A stretch of DNA of 64,000 bases from Eremophila alpestris peregrina (Eukaryota; Chordata; Aves; Passeriformes; Alaudidae), in NCBI GenBank assembly GCA_009792885.1, contig WMCF01000003.1:15028297-15092296 (forward strand), written 5' to 3'. The notes beneath the pieces are model-generated. The model made no database searches. It was not told the origin of the DNA and saw only the letters and a program-made list of their open reading frames with translations. Shown here in pieces: positions 1-12,580 of this stretch. Each line of letters begins with the position of its first letter. Within the stretch, counting starts at the first letter, position 1. The position numbers were made by a program, and so were the translations under genes.

Positions 1-3000
1 GTTTCCCATTCTGTTACTTGTTTCCCTGAAGCTCCTTGGCATCCAGTCCTGGTGTGCTGGAAACTCAGCTGTGCAGTGGGTGGCTCTAGTGTGTTCTAAA
101 ATAAACAAACCTGTTTTAATTCAAATTTCTTAATTTCACATGCAAATATTTCATGGTAGACTCAGTTAGAAACCCTTTCTAAAACAAAACCCATTTATTA
201 AGGGCTACTGGAAGGTGCATTGTAACACTTTTGCTTAATCACTTAAATCTATGAGCGCTAAGATCATTGAAAGTAAGGTTTGCAACACTGCAGAAGGCTT
301 GCAAGGCTGTATTTGCCACTAAAGCAATTGTATAATTGTGTAATGGATTGCATGTCAGAATTCTTCAGGGGACTTGTGATGTCTGCTTAGGCTGTGCAGG
401 TGCAGGCTTTCTTGTCTTTGCCATGTTTGCTGCCCTAGTACAGGATTGAGTGCAAATAAGAATGAATATCTCTATGGTAAAGTATTAATACATGATGAGA
501 GGGTGTTATTGTCATCTTACTCAGAAAGGATATAATGAAAGCATTGAAGGGGTCTCTTGGTGAAGTCGTGTCTTACAGAAGTCTGTACCAAAGTCAGAAG
601 TTGAATCCACATGTTGTATGATCCAGTCTTATTCAGTAAACTGTTGGCTCTCTGTTGCATGCTATCTCCTCTCATATACAGTGCCCCAGGAAAGTTCACA
701 AACAAGACCCTGTTCCATTGGGCAGAGAGTGACCAGACAGTGAGTGTCTCACTTCTAAGTCTGTAGCAGGGACTATGAACAGTGTACAGGTCCCTTTTAA
801 AGAAGAAGAGGAAAACGAACATACCCTGGGACTTTTTAAATGTTCTCCCAGAGTCTGGTGGAAACCAGTGTGTGAAGGGGAATCAGCTAGCCTTTTATGA
901 TACTTCCAAAAGATTCCTGCTTCCTTTTCTTGCCATGGCCTCTTTGCTGTCACATTGCAGGGACAGTCCTTGGGCAGCGTGTAGCCATCCACTGAGTCTT
1001 GGTCAGTTCACCACAACTGAATGAGCAAAAGATCCAGCAGGGATTGTCACTAGAGAAAGCTTTTACTTTGTGCATTAGATTCTTTTTTTTCAGGACTTTT
1101 TCCTTCCACATCTCTGCAGTCACTAACTGCTTCTCCTCAGCCTCCTGCTTCAAAGCCCTTGCATGTACGTTGTGCCAACTGAGCTGTTTCCATAGTGGTG
1201 CTCTAGCACATCTGGAAGGGAGATATGAACTCTGTCATTTACTGTCCTTTGGTTTCTAAGTCCATTTTAAGTGTGCTTGTATTGCAACTTTCACCATTTT
1301 AGCACAGAGAGAGAGAGTTATTTGGCTTTTCCAGCTTTAACATTACTGGAAAAGATCACAGAAAGTCAAAGTTTTGAGAGACAAAGCTAAGACCGGTACC
1401 TTGCCTTCAGGTGGTGCCTGTGCAGGCTGTCAGGAAAAAAGGTAATGTCAGAAGTGGAAGGATGTAGGAAATGCTCCAGCTGTAAAATTCTTTAAATGTA
1501 AATGTATTTGTTTCTACAAGAAGTGAGTTACTCTCTGGAGGAGGAATGCAGCTGGCATTAACCAAAGGAATCTACAAAGAACTGCACCAAAAAAGCAGCA
1601 ACCCAAGTAAAAAGAAGGCTGTGTGTTAAAGAGCTAACTGTATTTTGTTAGGAATGGCTGAAGTAAGCTGTTTTCCTGGCAGTTATTGTTTGGTGGAGCT
1701 GAAAGAATGAGCCAAGTATTATGCCATTACTTTGAGATGGAACATTTGGGAGAGATTAAATATATGTGCTACTCAAAAAATACATTTGGGCCTTAACTCA
1801 AGAATAAGGAGTTCAGCAATGAATGCAGAGCCAGAGCAACCAGGAAGGTCAAGAGGAATTCTTGACTCAAGGTTATTTGAGCTGAGCAAGAGGTTATCAC
1901 TACATGTAGAAGTTCTCTTTCTATTCCTAGTGAGGACTCTGCTTTCCCACAGTAAGAGTACAGGTCCCATTTACTCTCAGGCAGGTTGAATATCATGTGG
2001 GCTTTGCTTCCCTCTCTGATTTGGCTGTGTCTGTAAACAGCTTCTTGTTGCCATTCATAAGAAGATGCAATCCTGGTGAAATCCAGCTGTGTCTGTCTAG
2101 TACTGTACTGATAATGCAGTGTCTTCTGCTTCCTTCCAAACTAGAACCTCACTCTTTGCTTTCAGACTTTACCTGCCACTGTGGCAGATGTTCTAGTAAC
2201 TACACATCTCACATTCCAGATCTTCTGGCACCTAAAATCTTGGACTTTTCTGTAAGCTCCTGACTATTTGGGCCAAATCCTTCAGTCTGATGAGTTCCCA
2301 CTTAAATCAGTCTTTGCATAATGTGAGCAAAGCCAGGCTCTCTCTTGTCTTTTCTCCAAATACTGAGAGCAGATCTGTTATGAACTGGTTGAAAATGAAC
2401 TGTGGATTGGAATAAGAGCAAATGAATTTAAAATTCCTAATATGTACATGTAATGAAATAGCACCTCAGTTCTCCAACAAAGTACATCCCAAAAAAAGAG
2501 CCTGCAGAAGAAAAATTTCACTGCACTATTTGAAGTGAAAAGATCCTTCACTTCATTCCAGTGTAAAATACATGCTTGGAAGATGTACTGTGTGAAGATT
2601 TGTTTTCTTTGACAGTATGACTGTACTGCACTGAGGAAGAAAAAGATTTCAAGTGTCTTTTCTCCACTTTGTTGGCAAGTCAGCCCCTGTATCTCCAAGG
2701 ATAACAGGAGTGCCTGATACACTGAGCAGATGAGCCTTGAAGTATGTGAGGAAAGCTACTATACTGGGATCAATAGCATACTTTTTCCTTCCATAGCATG
2801 CAAACATTTTACCTGACATAGACTAGAAATTCCTCATCTGCTTCTTCCTTTTTATTTCTCTTTAAAGAACTTCTAAATATCTTTTTGTGCTTGTGGGGAA
2901 GTCCATATATATACATTCCCTTGGGAAATCCCATCTCTGTTTGCTTGGGAAATCAGAGAGAAATTTAGGTGTATGTTTTACACTGGTTCTGTTGACATTT

Positions 3001-5319
3001 ATCTGAAATATATACTGCAGTCAGAAAAAACTGGAGTTCTACCAGTGACATTTGAGTTACATTCAGTGTGCTCCGGACCCTGCCTAGGGGACCTCAGCTC
3101 ATTAACAGAATATTTTTGTGTGTTTTTAATGTTTGAGGGCTTCTTACAGATCAATGCTTCCAACAACAATCTGTATTTAAACGTTTTGCTCTCCAAGACA
3201 GGTATTTTCACAAAGAGGCTGAGTTGGGGAATGTATTCAGTTGTTTCTTATTTTAACCAGGAGTTCTGTCTATTTGATCAGAATTGGAAGGAAGCATCAC
3301 CTGACAAATGAAATTCTAAGACTGATCTTTTTCAGAAGATGTTTTGTTCCTTAGACATACTTTGCATATGTACTGTTAATGCAGTGCTGAATCAAACATC
3401 GTTCATCTGTAGGAGCAGCAGAGCTGAAGGTCAAGGAACAGACTCTGCATGTGTCTTCCCCCGGGGAACGTTTCATACCTGTGTTTGGTGCATAAGTGAG
3501 AATTTGTTCTTCTGACGATTGTGAATGATCTTGAAGGATTGTATTGTGCTAGCTGGGGTGATTTAGAAGGGTTCAGAGTGAATATGAGAGGCAGAAAGCA
3601 GCCTTCATCTACTGCCATATGTTGGATGGTGCTGTTTGACTGCAAAGGTGTCTGATCCGTCTCCAAAAGATCAGTGATACAACTGCTCTCCAGTACTCAT
3701 AGATAAATCAACAAAGAATATATATTTTCTTTTTCCTTCTGTATCTATTTTTAAGTAGATTTGAACCTGATGAACAGTACTGGAGTGATTTCACTCTTCT
3801 ATTCCAGTAGAAATCAGGAGAACACTGCACTGACACGAAAGGGATAGTATGGTTTTTCAGATAGCTGATACCTACTGAGACACAGTCTGGAGCAGACCTG
3901 GCTTAAGATTTGCTCTTCTGTCACTGGAAACAAGAGGAGGGAAGGAAGGATTGTGGTGTTGCAGTTGGCAACAAGACAGCACACCAGCATTTGAAAAACT
4001 ACTGCAGTTAGAAAAGAGAACTACTTAAGATGGTTGCATGGTATCTCTTTTCATCTTCTCAAAAAATCAAAACACACAGTAAATGAAGTCCAATATTAGT
4101 TTGGAATGATTTAGAGAGATGAGGGCTCTTGGTAGTGAAAGAGAAACTGCACTCGCTGTAGGGACACATTCATTTTAGGGAGCTGCCTGAAATCCCTGTT
4201 TCAGCCAGGACTGATTTGGCCCCTGCCTCTGAGTCAGCTCGTAGAGTCACATAGTCTATCGTACATTTAGAAATCTTTTTGCTCTACCAAGGCAAAATCC
4301 CTCAGGATCTGTCACTGAGTAGTTTTAATGTCTGCTCTACCTGTTCCTGCTAGGAACAAAACACTATACTGCTGACAGCTCAGTGCATTCCACACGCAGT
4401 ATTATTTTCATCTTGGGTTGGTTTGTTGGGGTTTTTTGCTGTTGCTGTTTAGTATAATAGCAAACCTATCTTTCTGGAGTACAGAGGCAGTAGTGCCGAA
4501 CTTCTGGCTCAGAAACCCCCCCAGTCTTACAATACAGTCTATAAAAGGGTGCTGTAGATGGGCCTGTGAGGGAACACAAGGCAGTGATTCACTGGAGGAG
4601 TTGTGCTGACATCCTGGACTGTAAAAGCACAGCTGGGGCAGTTTAAGAGCAGCAGTCAGGTTCCAACAGGGAAGCTAGGCTTTTATAATTCACACTACAG
4701 TCACCTATTGTTTTGTTTCTTGTTTACACAAGATATTTAGACATGTCTGGTGAGCAGAAAACTGAAACACTGGGAGTGCCAGCTCCAGGCAGCTGCAAAC
4801 CTCCCAGGTACAATGCAAACCTCCTCCTTCTCACAGCTCTTTTTCTTCTATTTCACAACAAAGCTGTAGCTCCTGCCTGTGCTTTTGGTCCTGAATCTCA
4901 TAACCAAAGCACCTTTAGTCTGGCCTGCACATTTGGATAATTTTAGTGTGTAATCCCACATAGCACTGCTGGTCACCTCAAATTTAGTCAAGAGAGGCGA
5001 GGCCAGGATGTTTTAAAATGCAGTTGAACATCGGGCTTAATTAAACAGTGTTCTGCAATGATTTTATGATAGCAGCTCAAGGCTAACATGATCCTTCATG
5101 ACTTCCATTTCAGCTGGGATTCTGGACAGAAATCAATACATAAATACATAAATGACTTTTCACAGCTTCAAAAGGATACTGTTAATGAAACCAAAATCCT
5201 TAGTATTTGTTGGCTGAATAAACCCCAACAATTCTAATTCTCTGGTCTGTTAAGCCATGTGAAAGTATAAAATGGCCTTAGGACAGTCAGCTACCCAGTA
5301 AAGAACTCTTCCCACTCAG
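1..5319. other. Non-coding tract, probably intron or intergenic
   Basis: No open frame here has convincing coding character, and I see no recognisable transposon. The only simple repeat is a short AG run near 1306-1317. The sequence is moderately AT-rich with many pyrimidine runs, as in vertebrate intron DNA. A minus-strand open segment at 3479-3552 has good splice signals and is discussed as a finding only. The stretch around 5000-5200, which has TTAATTAA-like and ATAAATA motifs, could be a conserved regulatory element, but this cannot be tested here. Confidence 0.6.
1306..1317. repeat. Short (AG)n run
   Basis: Six uninterrupted AG units. It is too short to be a polymorphic microsatellite with any confidence. 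Confidence 0.6.
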
Positions 5320-5371
5320 GGTTTCATTGATGAGAACAGGCAGCTGCCCATTCCCTCCCTTGTAGCTGCAG
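5320..5371 (+). CDS. Candidate internal coding exon, unidentified gene
   Basis: This 52-base segment is preceded by a good acceptor (a pyrimidine-rich run ending CTCAG) and followed by a strong donor (CAG|GTAAGA). Only one frame is open: GFIDENRQLPIPSLVAA plus one spare base. The other two frames hit stops. The leftover base (phase 1) is exactly what the terminal exon proposed at 46715 needs, and the join would create an Asp codon. I do not recognise the peptide. An intron of about 41 kb is long but normal for large vertebrate genes. A chance splice-site pair cannot be excluded, because segments of this quality occur by chance in tens of kilobases. No exon upstream of it was found, so if real the gene begins before the window. 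Confidence 0.3.
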
Positions 5372-8300
5372 GTAAGAACACAATTTGAAATAGGTATGCT
5401 TTGTCTTCTGCTGGATTAATCCTTTGGGGTAGTCATGTTATAAATGATAGCTTGGCACCTCAAGAGCAAATATCTGCAAATATCTGCCTTTGTGTGCCCT
5501 CCTCTAAGCTTCTCCTCTAAGCCACTGTCAGAAAGAGTGGAGAAGCCATTTTTACTGTAGTAAAAATATTTTAATAATTTCTGTTACTACGTAGCTCATG
5601 CTAGTTCCACATAGATCCAGAATCTGACACTATGCTATCATAGAAGTCAAGGGACCCTCTTCTTCACTGGTATAATCCACAGGGAGGAATTTGGGCTGCA
5701 ACATGGATTGTTTTATAGAGTCAGAATACTGTCTGAATTCATGTGCCAAAAATTTCTTTATAGCACCCAGAGTGACACCTTTCTTTCAGGTTCCTGACAG
5801 CCCAGAACAGATTGTTTGCATAAAATTAAATGGGTCCACTTAGTTTTCCATGCTAAATAAAGGTAATCTAATGGTAAAATCACCTGCCTGACAATGGAGG
5901 TGGGAGTTACTTGGTGTTCTATGGGACACAGATAGAGGGAAAAAAAGTTTTGGTTTACTTTTTAAAAGCATTCTAGATTGGTATTTTCAGCTCTCTGAAT
6001 ATAACCTACAGTTGAAGAGGCCTCTTCTAAGGCCTCCCCAAGTCCAGGCCCCTAATTGTGTCTTGCTTCTTCCTATGCAAAACCACTGAGATTTTTATTT
6101 TAGAATTTACTGAGAAGGTGAAGTGATTCATGTAAACCTCTTGGTACAACAACAGGTGTTTCTCCTTTCTGCTGTCAGTTATTATCTTCCCCCAAAGTTA
6201 GACTCTTTGGGGCTGGTAGTGATCAGCAATGTCAAATAACGGTAAAAAAGTATGTTTTCTCTGCAAGTATAAAAGTACTGTCCTTTTTTTATGCGTCTGC
6301 TCCTTCTGCATATTAGGAAACTCTCTGGCTGCTGCTGATGAAAATTAGCAATGGGTGTAGATGAGCCACTGGCAAAAAGGTTTTCCATTCAAGGGCAGAC
6401 TGGGACAAGCAATGTTTGGCACTGCTCAGAAACCAGAAGCAGAAATCTGCAGGGCTACAGCAAAATCCCATCTGGTGCCAGCACATGCTACTGGCATCCC
6501 CTAACAAATCTGGTTTGCTTCCTGGCCTGCAGATGGTGGCAGCAATGCCAGAGTAAGGGCACTCCACTCCTGCTTTCTGCCAGTCACTGTCAGTACTACA
6601 AATACATGCCTTGGGAGTTTGTTTCAGGGAATGCTTTGCTATGAAGTTGGAAGGTGCTATGGCAAAAGAAGTGGGGATAAAGTTTGTAGCCACAGGCTAA
6701 GGCCAGGATTTAAGGTACATTTCCATCATGCTTTATTGTTACAGTTACTGCTGCCCTGCCAACTCTCTGCCTGTGCACTTGTGTAAACTGTGATCATACA
6801 TCTGTGGGATCAGGATATGCGCCACACCTGGGAACATTAGGGGTTTAGATGGTTTTTGTCTCATCAAACTATCCCTAAATCAGTTTGTTTCTTTTATTCA
6901 CTGCCACAGCCACGAATAAAAGCTGTGTAGGGAGTTGTGCTGCATCAAGGCTGGAGAGGTACACCATGTGTGAATGTGTTGGAATATAATAAAATAATAA
7001 ATGTAAAAATGTTGACTTCATTAGTTACTCATGTTTCACCCTTCTATTGTGATGCTAGTTATCTGGACAGATTCCTGTTCTGAAAAATTAACAATATCCA
7101 GTGATAAGACATAGATTCATAGACAATGTGTTGGATTCCTAAGATTGCTGGTCCTGGCTTTTAGCAAAACCAGTGGGAGCTTTTAGGTACAGTGAGTATA
7201 CCTAAAATTATATGAATACTTATTAGTAGTTGTATTGACTGTTCCGTTTTTGGAGAATTGTGAACAAAGAAACAGCCAAATGCACTTTAATGAAGTGTTA
7301 TATATATATTTATATATTTATAATTAGTAATTTTAAAATGTGTGAGAGTTAACTTTGTACTTACTTGTTTCTACACTTTTCACATCATTGCTGATTTTAT
7401 AAAACTCATGGATGAGTGATGTTTTTAGCTTCATGAGTGCCAGTATCTCTGTCATGAATGTGCTGATGGAGCACATTGCATTTTCATTCCTAGCTAAATA
7501 ATACCAAATTGAGAAGTGAATGCCTAATATGTTGGTATTAACCCTGCTAATAAAGAGCCTGATGGACTTAGAAGGGTTGAACTGGAATTGTTTTAGCATT
7601 ACTTTTCTCCAAGCATAGGTCATAGGCAGTGCCTGGATAAGCTAATCCTGCTCTGTTTTGTCCAGTTCAGACTTACATGCATAAAGCAGGAGGGGTTTTT
7701 GCCTTTTCCTCTGCAAAGAGTTTATGCTTTTTGAGCTTTTGCTGTGCAAACTGTCTGTGGGAAGTGTCTGCTCACACCTGGGGGAAATACACAAAGCAAA
7801 GTGCCTTTAATTGCTTCTGGAACAGTACAGAGAATTGTTTAGACTAGATTTACTTTTCTGATTTGTGCTTAGAGACAGAGCTGACCTCTGCCAGAACTAC
7901 AAAGAGCACCCAGCTGAGGCTGTTAACATCTCTTAGGAAACTGTTCAGGAATGAGCCTAACTCACTGCCCAGTGCTGTAGTGATTACAGTAAATCCTCAT
8001 CTTCTGCTGACTTCAGCAGGGTGTTTGCAGACAGCAGTTCTGATTCAAATGGGATCTCAGGCCCCAAAGAATGTAAAACATGTATCAAAATCTACTCAGA
8101 AAGAGGTAGTTTTTTCCTTTTTTTTGGCTGTTATTTGTAAATACAAGTGAAGTATAGACTGGTGGCTGAAGCAGCCAAGTCACAGAAGCATTCCTTGCTT
8201 CTTCTCAAAATGTCTGCTGCTCTGGTCTGTGCTTCAAGGCAATATTCTGCTCTTTGCATGGCACTGCAGGCAGGACCCAGCTTCTCCTGCCAGCTCACAG

Positions 8301-11300
8301 GCCCCAGATCTCTGCTCTCTTTCACCAAGCTTAGGGAATAGCTGCCTGTGTGCAGGTAACACTTTCTGCTCTCCTGCTCAACACTTCCGTTACCTCTCTC
8401 TTGGCCATGCATCATCTTTTGGCAGCACATTGCTTCCTAGAAGCTGAAAGCTGGGTTAGTTTGGACACCAGAAAATACTTCTACATTTATGAATATAATA
8501 ATCTTTTACTGTTTTGTCAGTAATACTGTTTACTTTCATCTTAGTTAGCCTTTAAATAGCATCAGTATGCCTGAGATGTGTGCCTCAGTTTTAAGAGGTC
8601 ATTTGCTATTTGAGATTTTCTTTAAAGTGCTGAAGGTGGAGGCTCTGGAATCCTGGCCTCTCAGGTCTGAGAAAGTGCCAGGAAATGAGTGACACTGAAG
8701 AGTTGGTGTATGGAATGTTTAAGTCAAGTGAAGGATAAAACAAAAACTATTTAAGTGATAGAAGGGGAATGTGACTGTTCAGGACCTTGTTTTTATTATA
8801 GCAGTAAGGAACTTAGAAAGAGTTACACCATTTTTATTTTAAAGTACTTCAGCAGTGAAAGTCTGCTTTTTACTTGGTGCTTGTTCAGATCACAAGTAGG
8901 TGTAGGGGAACACACAGCAACCTCTACATGCTTTGCAAAGAGTTCATAACACATTCATAACCGAGTAAAGTTACTCCTCGGAGTACTCTTGCAGATGCAG
9001 TTACCATATGGAAAAAGTTTCCCATGCCTAACTAAGGAATATATTTAGGCCGTTTCATCCACATAAAGGAAATGAATGTACAGCAGAGGTCAGTGCCCTA
9101 ACTGTTCTGTGCCAGAAATTCTTAGAGGTGGTATTTATACTGAAGTATGCATTATCTAGAGCATGTTTATAAATATGTCTGCTAACTCTATACAACATTT
9201 CTGCTTGTAGAAGCTCTTATAATAACATATACCCCAGGGCTTCATTTATCCTTCTCCCAGCCTTGTTGCTCTTTTTTCTTTATAATCAATTTAATTGTCT
9301 AAAACTGCCAAATTAAATTTTGTTCTTTTCTCTTGTTTTTTTTGTTCCTCTCTGCTCCCTCCCCAAATTATTGCAAGTCATTGTGCACTAAATATAGTTC
9401 TGCTTTCCAGATGCTGGGAGCTTGGCTGACATCCTTATAGCATTCCAGACTAATTCTCTCTCTGTCACACTCACAGACAGCTATTCAAAGCAAATTTATT
9501 GAGTTCAATGTATCAAGAAAATCCTGATAGTTTTCTTTGTAGAATGCAGATTAGGGTTCAGTAAAATCTACTCACATTAAATTTTTGCTGGCTTTATACT
9601 TTATATAGTTGCTGTACTCCTTATACTTTGTTGTGAAGGCCCAATATATGATTCTTGCTGACTTACGTATTTCATAAAAGATTTAGTCTCTGTACACATC
9701 TCACTGTGCATTTTGATTATTTAGGTCTGATCTAGCCAGACAAATTTCACTTCTGGTGCAGCTGTAGTACACTGGAATATCAGGACCAGATTCAGGGGTG
9801 TTTCAGCCCAAAATGCAGAAGTTCCACAGCAAAAGTCAGTAGAGTGGGAAAGTATATGCAAATTTGAGCCACAGCTGCAGAATCAGTTTGGATGTGATTA
9901 GAAACTTATTACAGCTATCCAACTCAACACTAATTTTCAGGAAAATTAACTTTCTGCTCTATTTCTTTTGTGTGCTGGTGCTGGTATGCTCCTAAGAGCT
10001 TCTCACCAGGCAAGTGATTGTTTTGGTAATGGTAAGTCGTTCACATATAGGGTATGTAATATTCCTAGCTTATAAAGCAGTTTGGACTAGCAAAAGACAC
10101 AGAAAAAAATCTGTAGTTTTCATTTATCAACAATTAGTAATGTCTTGCACCAGTGCAGTATTTTTTAATTAGAAGGATCCCAATTTCAGGTCCGTATTTA
10201 CTCTGAAATTTGCTAGAACCAATCTTTTTGGATCGTTTATGCACTATTGAAATGCAGCTGTGGTACAACATGGCAAGTGTTTAGGGCAGGAAGCAAGGAA
10301 ATTATTGTGTCTAATCAAAATTGCAGTGGGAATTGGTTGGCAAAGAATGTTTACCCTGAAGATGGGGCTGTACTGCCAAACATTGGGCAATCCTGGTTGG
10401 TGCTTTGGCACAGTAATTCCATACAAATGCAAAGAACTATTAGATGTGAGACTTGGTAATGCACCAGGGTTAAATTTCTCTGCAATCTTTTGTCAATTGC
10501 CTCAAATCTGTGTTGGCCATGGCTTATTCTCCCTCCATACAGCACTCTGTTCCCCCTCAGAATATTGCCTTGGAGAAGACTGAACCCTGTCCCACCACTA
10601 ACCCCCTTCCTGCAGCATCTGCTCCTGAGAATTGCAACAGCCTAGCTGTGAGAAGGGCTGGGAAAAACAGAGGGCTCTGGCTCTGTGCCATTGCTTCGTT
10701 TCCATAATGCTTACTTAATGTTATAAACATACAGAGCCTACAAAACATCGGCAAAGTTGTGAGGCCAGATAAAATCTGGTTCCTGGGATCTGTGCAATCC
10801 ACTGAGTGCTCTCTGAGGCTGATGAGAAGCAGCTTCCCTGGTGGTTTCCAGCCCTTGGTATTCCAGAGGAGCTGTGGTCCCAAGTGCTGCTGCCAGGGCT
10901 GCCCCGTGGCAGCTTGCACATAAATATTGGTATCAGCCTGTCACTTGCTGTGCGCCCACTTCCAAAGAGGCTCCAACAGTCCCCACCCAGAATTTCTCAC
11001 AATACAAGGAGCATGTCATTCAAACCAGAAAATAGCTGCAGTTCAGCACGGGGTTGGTGGGAAAGGATCATGCAGGACATGTTACAGAGGCTGTCCTGGC
11101 ATCCTGCTCCGCTGAAGACTGGCTGGGAAGGGGTGGGAGAGGATCAAGGCAATGGCTGTTCTCGGAGCCTAACAAGGGACCACATTGTTCTTGGGCCTAT
11201 CAGTTGGTTTCTGATTCACCCGCAGCCAATGTGCCATGATCAGATCACAGCTGGCCCAAGGATATGCTTTCCAGGGCATTTAGTGCTTGGAACAGCCCCA

Positions 11301-12310
11301 GGTTTCAGGAACACATGGTGAGGAGGAGGGGACAGCTGTGAGACAGAGAAAGGAGCTGATTTTTGCTTTCTCTCAAGATGAGCTTTTCTCTCATAATTTG
11401 ATTGTGTTAACAGCATTCCAGGTTGCAAAATTAATTTGGAGCCTGTGTAGATCTGGATGAAGGGCAGGCAGAAGGGGAGGTGGGTGGAGGAGGCAGTGGT
11501 TGCTTGCATGGCTGAATGCCCCCACTAGCAGTGCCCTCTCTCCCTGGTCAGCTGTGCAACTGCTCGTGACAGATCATAGATGGATCCCGAGTACTCAGCC
11601 TGTGTCATCTTTCTGCTCCAAGCTCTGAGGTAGCTTTGTTTGTCTCTGTCCTGGAGGTCATGTAGCTGCTGTGTCCCAGTGGGTGTATCTGGCAGTAGCT
11701 GAGCTTCCTTGTATGTGAGCAGTGACCGACTTCATGGCGAGAGAGGGGAATGTCCTGAGTGTGACCAGGGGCAGAGCAGGACTTAAGTTCCAGGTGGGCC
11801 TTTTTGTTTATCACTGCAGCACAGTGCTTCTGAGTAATTCCTGACTTTTTGTTCCAATTTCCTCCTAAGCAATTACACTATTCCTCACCTCCTATCCTAA
11901 GTGTCCCTGCGTTTTGTAATCAGTTTTGCTGTTTCACCCACAAGTGGCTGCAATTCAGGGAGGAATGAAGTCTGCCTGTTTACAGGTCCTTAAAACAAAT
12001 CTGTAATCTCCTTGCCATCCCACAAGTTCTTCACTTGCCAGCAGGAATTTTCATCTCTCCTTCCTGATCTTCCAAAGCCAACCTGAGAAAGGCAGATAAA
12101 TGCAAGTGGCATGTGTTCTCATCTCTGCTCCACTGCAAAATGTCAGTAATAAACTACACCTTGCCAGGGAAATCTGCAATTCTCTACCTACAGTCTATGC
12201 TTTGTCGGCCTATAAAGTATTTTAATGCTTGAGAAAGTTGATCTGTTAATCAACAAAGGTAATAAGCCAACATTTTTTTCTCCTTCCCCTTGCAGGGCCC
12301 CAATTCTATA
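5372..12310. other. Non-coding tract, putative intron
   Basis: No coding segment is supported. A small AT-rich run (TATATATATATTTATATATTTATA) spans about 7300-7324. Two small tandem duplications lie near 5466-5530: a doubled CAAATATCTG and a doubled CCTCTAAG. The tract at 9240-9500, rich in AATTTAATTG-like motifs, has the look of a conserved enhancer, but only comparison with other birds could show that. A long plus-strand open frame at 10806-11321 lacks an ATG at its start and has no coding features. Confidence 0.6.
7300..7324. repeat. AT-rich simple repeat
   Basis: Imperfect TA/TTTA repeat of about 25 bases in an otherwise AT-rich stretch. Confidence 0.6.
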
Positions 12311-12580
12311 AGGAGTCATAGAAGTTAAACTTTGAAAAAGGCCTGCAGTGTAATTGAGTCCATCTCCTAGTAGTGTGGGGGTGTTCTCTACTACAGATTT
12401 TTTTTGTTATGTCAGCCTGGTTTTAAATAACCTCTGCAGCATGATTTAGGCATTTTCTGGAAATATTATGCTTAGCCTAACACATCCCGACATTTTGAAG
12501 GTTTTCCTGATACATTAACTAAGTGGTTACTCTAAAAGTTAATCCAGTTTATTTCATTCAAACCTTTCCTCTTCTGCAGC
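12311..12580 (-). mobile_element. Old CR1-type LINE 3' fragment
   Basis: Reading plus, the segment begins with GTCATAGAA followed by a block resembling the reverse complement of the CR1 3' end (AATTGAGTCCATCTCCTAGT). After it come motifs matching the usual order of an inverted CR1 tail: an ATGATTTAGGCATTTTCTGG block, a TTAGCCTAACA block, then GGTTTTCCTGATA. The element is therefore on the minus strand. Divergence is high and the boundaries are approximate. It carries no open frame and must be 5'-truncated, as nearly all CR1 copies are. The family call comes from remembered consensus patterns, not an alignment. Confidence 0.5.

Noticed and set aside
9900..10035. Exon ending at the strong donor AATG|GTAAGT
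   Set aside because: All three frames contain stops between the nearest acceptor and the donor.
10806..11321. 171-codon plus-strand open frame
   Set aside because: It opens at a GTG rather than ATG, has shadow frames on the other strand, and shows no domain or start context.
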